From Ignavibacteriae bacterium HGW-Ignavibacteriae-2 (GTDB lineage Bacteria > Bacteroidota > Ignavibacteria > Ignavibacteriales > Melioribacteraceae), in assembly GCA_002839805.1 (NCBI GenBank), contig PGYT01000066.1, positions 1-34,652 of the forward strand: DNA of 34,652 bases. The letters run 5' to 3'. Shown here piece after piece: positions 32,933-34,652 of the stretch. The notes under the pieces are model-generated. The model saw only the letters and a list, made by a program, of their open reading frames with translations. It searched no databases and had not been told where the DNA came from. Both the position numbers and the translations under genes were made by a program. The stretch's first letter is position 1. Every line of letters begins with the position of its first letter.

Positions 32933-34042
32933 TTATTTTTTCTCTCTCAGGGATTTTATAACTGCGTCATGTACCTTCGGACGAATTCTCTTGATTGATG
33001 CAGTATCATCAGGGTAAACCCTGTTTGTGAGGAAAACGACAAATATTTCCTTTACCGGATCAATCCAAATGGATGTTCCGGTGTAACCCAGGTGACCGTA
33101 TGAACCGGGGGAGAATAATTTGCCGGATGAAGCTGTTCCATCATTCGATCGTGTATCGAAACCTATTGCTCTGGTTGTTCTATCCGAATACTTTTTGCTG
33201 AAATATTCAATTGTTTCGGCTTTCAGGTATCGTTTACCGTTGTACATCCCTTTGTTTAATAATAATATACAAAGCTTGGATAAATCTTCCACGGAGGAGA
33301 ACAAACCGGCGTTTCCGGATAATCCTTCCAAACCGCGCGCTAAAGGATCGTGTACAATACCTTTAAGGTGAGTGAAGGTAGTAACACATTGATCTACACA
33401 ATCAGGGGTTGGAACATACATTGTTGATTTCATTTCGAGCGGATCTGTAAAATTATCTTTATAAAATTTATACATCCTTTCACCTGATGCGGCTTCTACA
33501 ACCAACATTGTAGTAACAAAATTAAGACAGCTGTAAATCATATCGGAATTGGTTTTATAGGAAAGGGGAAGAGCCATTATGGAATCTATTATGCTCTGGC
33601 GAGATTGACCTTCCTTAGGAGTATAATATGCCTGCAATCCGCTCTCGTGAATCAATAGATCAATTACTCTTACATCCTCTTTACCGTTCTGTCCGAAGGC
33701 GGGTATATATTCGCAAACCTTTTTATTTATATCAATTTTATTTTCATCAACCAGTTTCATCAAGCAAAAATTTGTTGAAAACGCTTTTGTTACACTTGCC
33801 ATATCGAACATAGATTGGGTTGTAACAGCGGTGGATGCTTTATCGTAAGTATAATTACCGTAAGCTTTTTTATAGATTATAGCATTTTTAGAACCGACGG
33901 CAATGGCGGCCCCTGGAAAGGCCTTCTTGGATATTGAGCTGTTAATAACCGAATCCAATAGTGCAAAATTTTGCGCTTCTGAAAGTGTGGTTAAAATTAA
34001 TAGTATTATAAGTGGGAGGATTTTTATATTTTTCATGTCCAT
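32933..34042 (-). CDS. Exported serine hydrolase of the beta-lactamase/S12 family
   Basis: 369 residues. A signal peptide covers ~1-23 (LPLIILLILTTLSEA). The nucleophile motif SVTK (83-86) matches SxxK. The second motif is YSCLNF, where many relatives have YSN or YSD, and the third is the HLGYTGTS region. This pattern fits class C-like esterases, D-aminopeptidases and cell-wall hydrolases more than a true beta-lactamase; the substrate is unknown. The ATG at 34042 is used, with a second ATG two codons later. Immediately upstream (34046-34083) is a long inverted repeat that may control it. Its stop faces the GH18 gene stop four bases away. Confidence 0.88.
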   Translation of the reverse strand: MDMKNIKILPLIILLILTTLSEAQNFALLDSVINSSISKKAFPGAAIAVGSKNAIIYKKAYGNYTYDKASTAVTTQSMFDMASVTKAFSTNFCLMKLVDENKIDINKKVCEYIPAFGQNGKEDVRVIDLLIHESGLQAYYTPKEGQSRQSIIDSIMALPLSYKTNSDMIYSCLNFVTTMLVVEAASGERMYKFYKDNFTDPLEMKSTMYVPTPDCVDQCVTTFTHLKGIVHDPLARGLEGLSGNAGLFSSVEDLSKLCILLLNKGMYNGKRYLKAETIEYFSKKYSDRTTRAIGFDTRSNDGTASSGKLFSPGSYGHLGYTGTSIWIDPVKEIFVVFLTNRVYPDDTASIKRIRPKVHDAVIKSLREKK

Positions 34043-34045
34043 TTT

Positions 34046-34083
34046 ATCAATAAGTTGAAAGAATTGACACTCAACTTAATGAT
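34046..34083. promoter_or_regulatory. 13-bp inverted repeat just upstream of the S12 hydrolase start
   Basis: ATCAATAAGTTGA (34046-34058) and TCAACTTAATGAT (34071-34083) are reverse complements at 12 of 13 positions, with a 12-bp spacer. A further ATAAGTT lies at 34082-34088. On the minus strand the distal arm (TAAGTTGA) sits 20 bp after a TTTG (34102-34099), where a -7 element would fall, so a dimeric regulator bound here could block the promoter. Alternatively it is an mRNA hairpin ending four bases before the start codon. Confidence 0.55.
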
Positions 34084-34131
34084 AAGTTAATTTTTTAACA
34101 AATCCCGCGCTTATAAATTTAGGTGAATTAC

Positions 34132-34652
34132 ATGAAGAGAAACAAACATTTTTATTTTTTTATTATTCTAATTCTAATTTCGAACACAATTTTTTCACAG
34201 TCCGTTTCAGTTATTGGAAAAGATGAAATAACTTCATCGGCGGACGGTGAGTTTTATAATCCTCAATTTAATTACAAAGGGGATAAAATTCTATTTACAG
34301 GCGACAGCTTTAAAGGACTTTGGTTATTTGAAGCTGCTAAAAACAATCTGAAAAAATTAAATGATAATCCTGGTGCCGGGTATAATCCGGTTTTCAGTTC
34401 CGACGATCAGTCCGTTTATTTCCGATCGGATCGTTTTGAAAATATGAAACGAATTTCATCAATGTATAAACAGAATTTAAATTCGGGCAAAATTGATATA
34501 ATTCTGAAAGATCAAAACAATTTATTGGCCCCTATAAAAAGTACTGGTAATACAGTGCTCGGATTGAACTCAAATGAAGTAATTCCACTGGAAAAAAATC
34601 AATTAAACAAAACTGGTGTTGATAATCAATCCATAGTATATATAAACGATTC
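34132..34652 (+). CDS. Exported beta-propeller (PD40/TolB-like) protein, 3' truncated
   Basis: The gene begins with ATG at 34132, with AGGTG seven bases upstream, and stays open to the window edge, giving 173 residues. A signal peptide covers ~1-22 (FIILILISNTIFS, cut before QSVSV). The following sequence has PD40/WD40-like repeats: YNPQFNYKGDKILFTGD and YNPVFSSDDQSVYFRSDR, each the strand pattern of TolB-type propellers. In Bacteroidota such proteins are often exported, sometimes as T9SS cargo; the C-terminus that would show this lies outside. It is divergent from the S12 hydrolase gene. Function unknown. Confidence 0.75.
   Translation, partial: MKRNKHFYFFIILILISNTIFSQSVSVIGKDEITSSADGEFYNPQFNYKGDKILFTGDSFKGLWLFEAAKNNLKKLNDNPGAGYNPVFSSDDQSVYFRSDRFENMKRISSMYKQNLNSGKIDIILKDQNNLLAPIKSTGNTVLGLNSNEVIPLEKNQLNKTGVDNQSIVYIND

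Noticed and set aside
32933-34042. Beta-lactamase conferring antibiotic resistance
   Set aside because: Although SxxK is present, the second motif is YSC and the overall pattern fits S12 esterase/peptidase-like hydrolases; resistance cannot be claimed.

Overview
The window looks like an AT-rich chromosomal segment of a Bacteroidota/Chlorobi-group bacterium, most probably Ignavibacteria or a close relative. The main evidence is a type IX secretion (T9SS) translocon gene (sprA) followed directly by a porX-type response regulator with a PglZ domain. It is supported by an exported GH18 protein ending in a T9SS type A sorting domain with a YPNPFNP motif, a fused SpmA-SpmB membrane protein, DUF1573 and DUF6600 proteins, and -33/-7 promoter candidates of the Bacteroidota form. 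The class assignment is inference. I saw no tRNA, rRNA, CRISPR array, insertion sequence, prophage or known defence module; this is mainly core chromosome.

Layout. 1-3.3 kb: the tail of a membrane protein, a DMT exporter, a 65-residue cysteine-rich protein, a Crp/Fnr regulator and an omega-amidase-like hydrolase. 3.4-9.2 kb: a same-strand run of fused SpmAB, D-2-hydroxyacid dehydrogenase, alanine dehydrogenase, acetyl-CoA hydrolase/transferase family protein and PPP-type phosphatase. 9.4-20.4 kb: sprA, then a tightly packed porX-tsaE-tsaB-DUF1573-accD operon whose genes abut or overlap. 20.4-22.4 kb, minus strand: birA and a cysteine desulfurase. 22.7-24.6 kb: dnaK, closed by a strong terminator. 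24.7-29.7 kb: an M49-like lipoprotein peptidase, a DUF6600 protein, an M28 peptidase and rpmB. 29.8-34.6 kb: ferritin, the GH18 T9SS cargo protein, an S12 serine hydrolase and the start of a beta-propeller protein.

How the genes fit together. The window holds T9SS core (SprA), regulator (PorX) and a likely substrate (GH18 with sorting domain). accD (acetyl-CoA carboxylase) lies next to birA, whose product biotinylates that complex. Alanine dehydrogenase, hydroxyacid dehydrogenase and CoA-transferase suggest handling of pyruvate, glyoxylate and acyl-CoA. Several other products carry export signals, as expected of a degrader of polymers and peptides.

Most important oddity: sprA is broken by a frameshift near 15.70 kb. 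The last ~155 codons, well conserved in character, continue in another frame. This is either a sequencing/assembly error or a very recent mutation. I did not find a convincing wholly new system. The best leads are the broken sprA, the sprA-porX-to-accD arrangement, the SpmAB protein with a large extracytoplasmic insertion, and a few unexplained inverted repeats next to genes.
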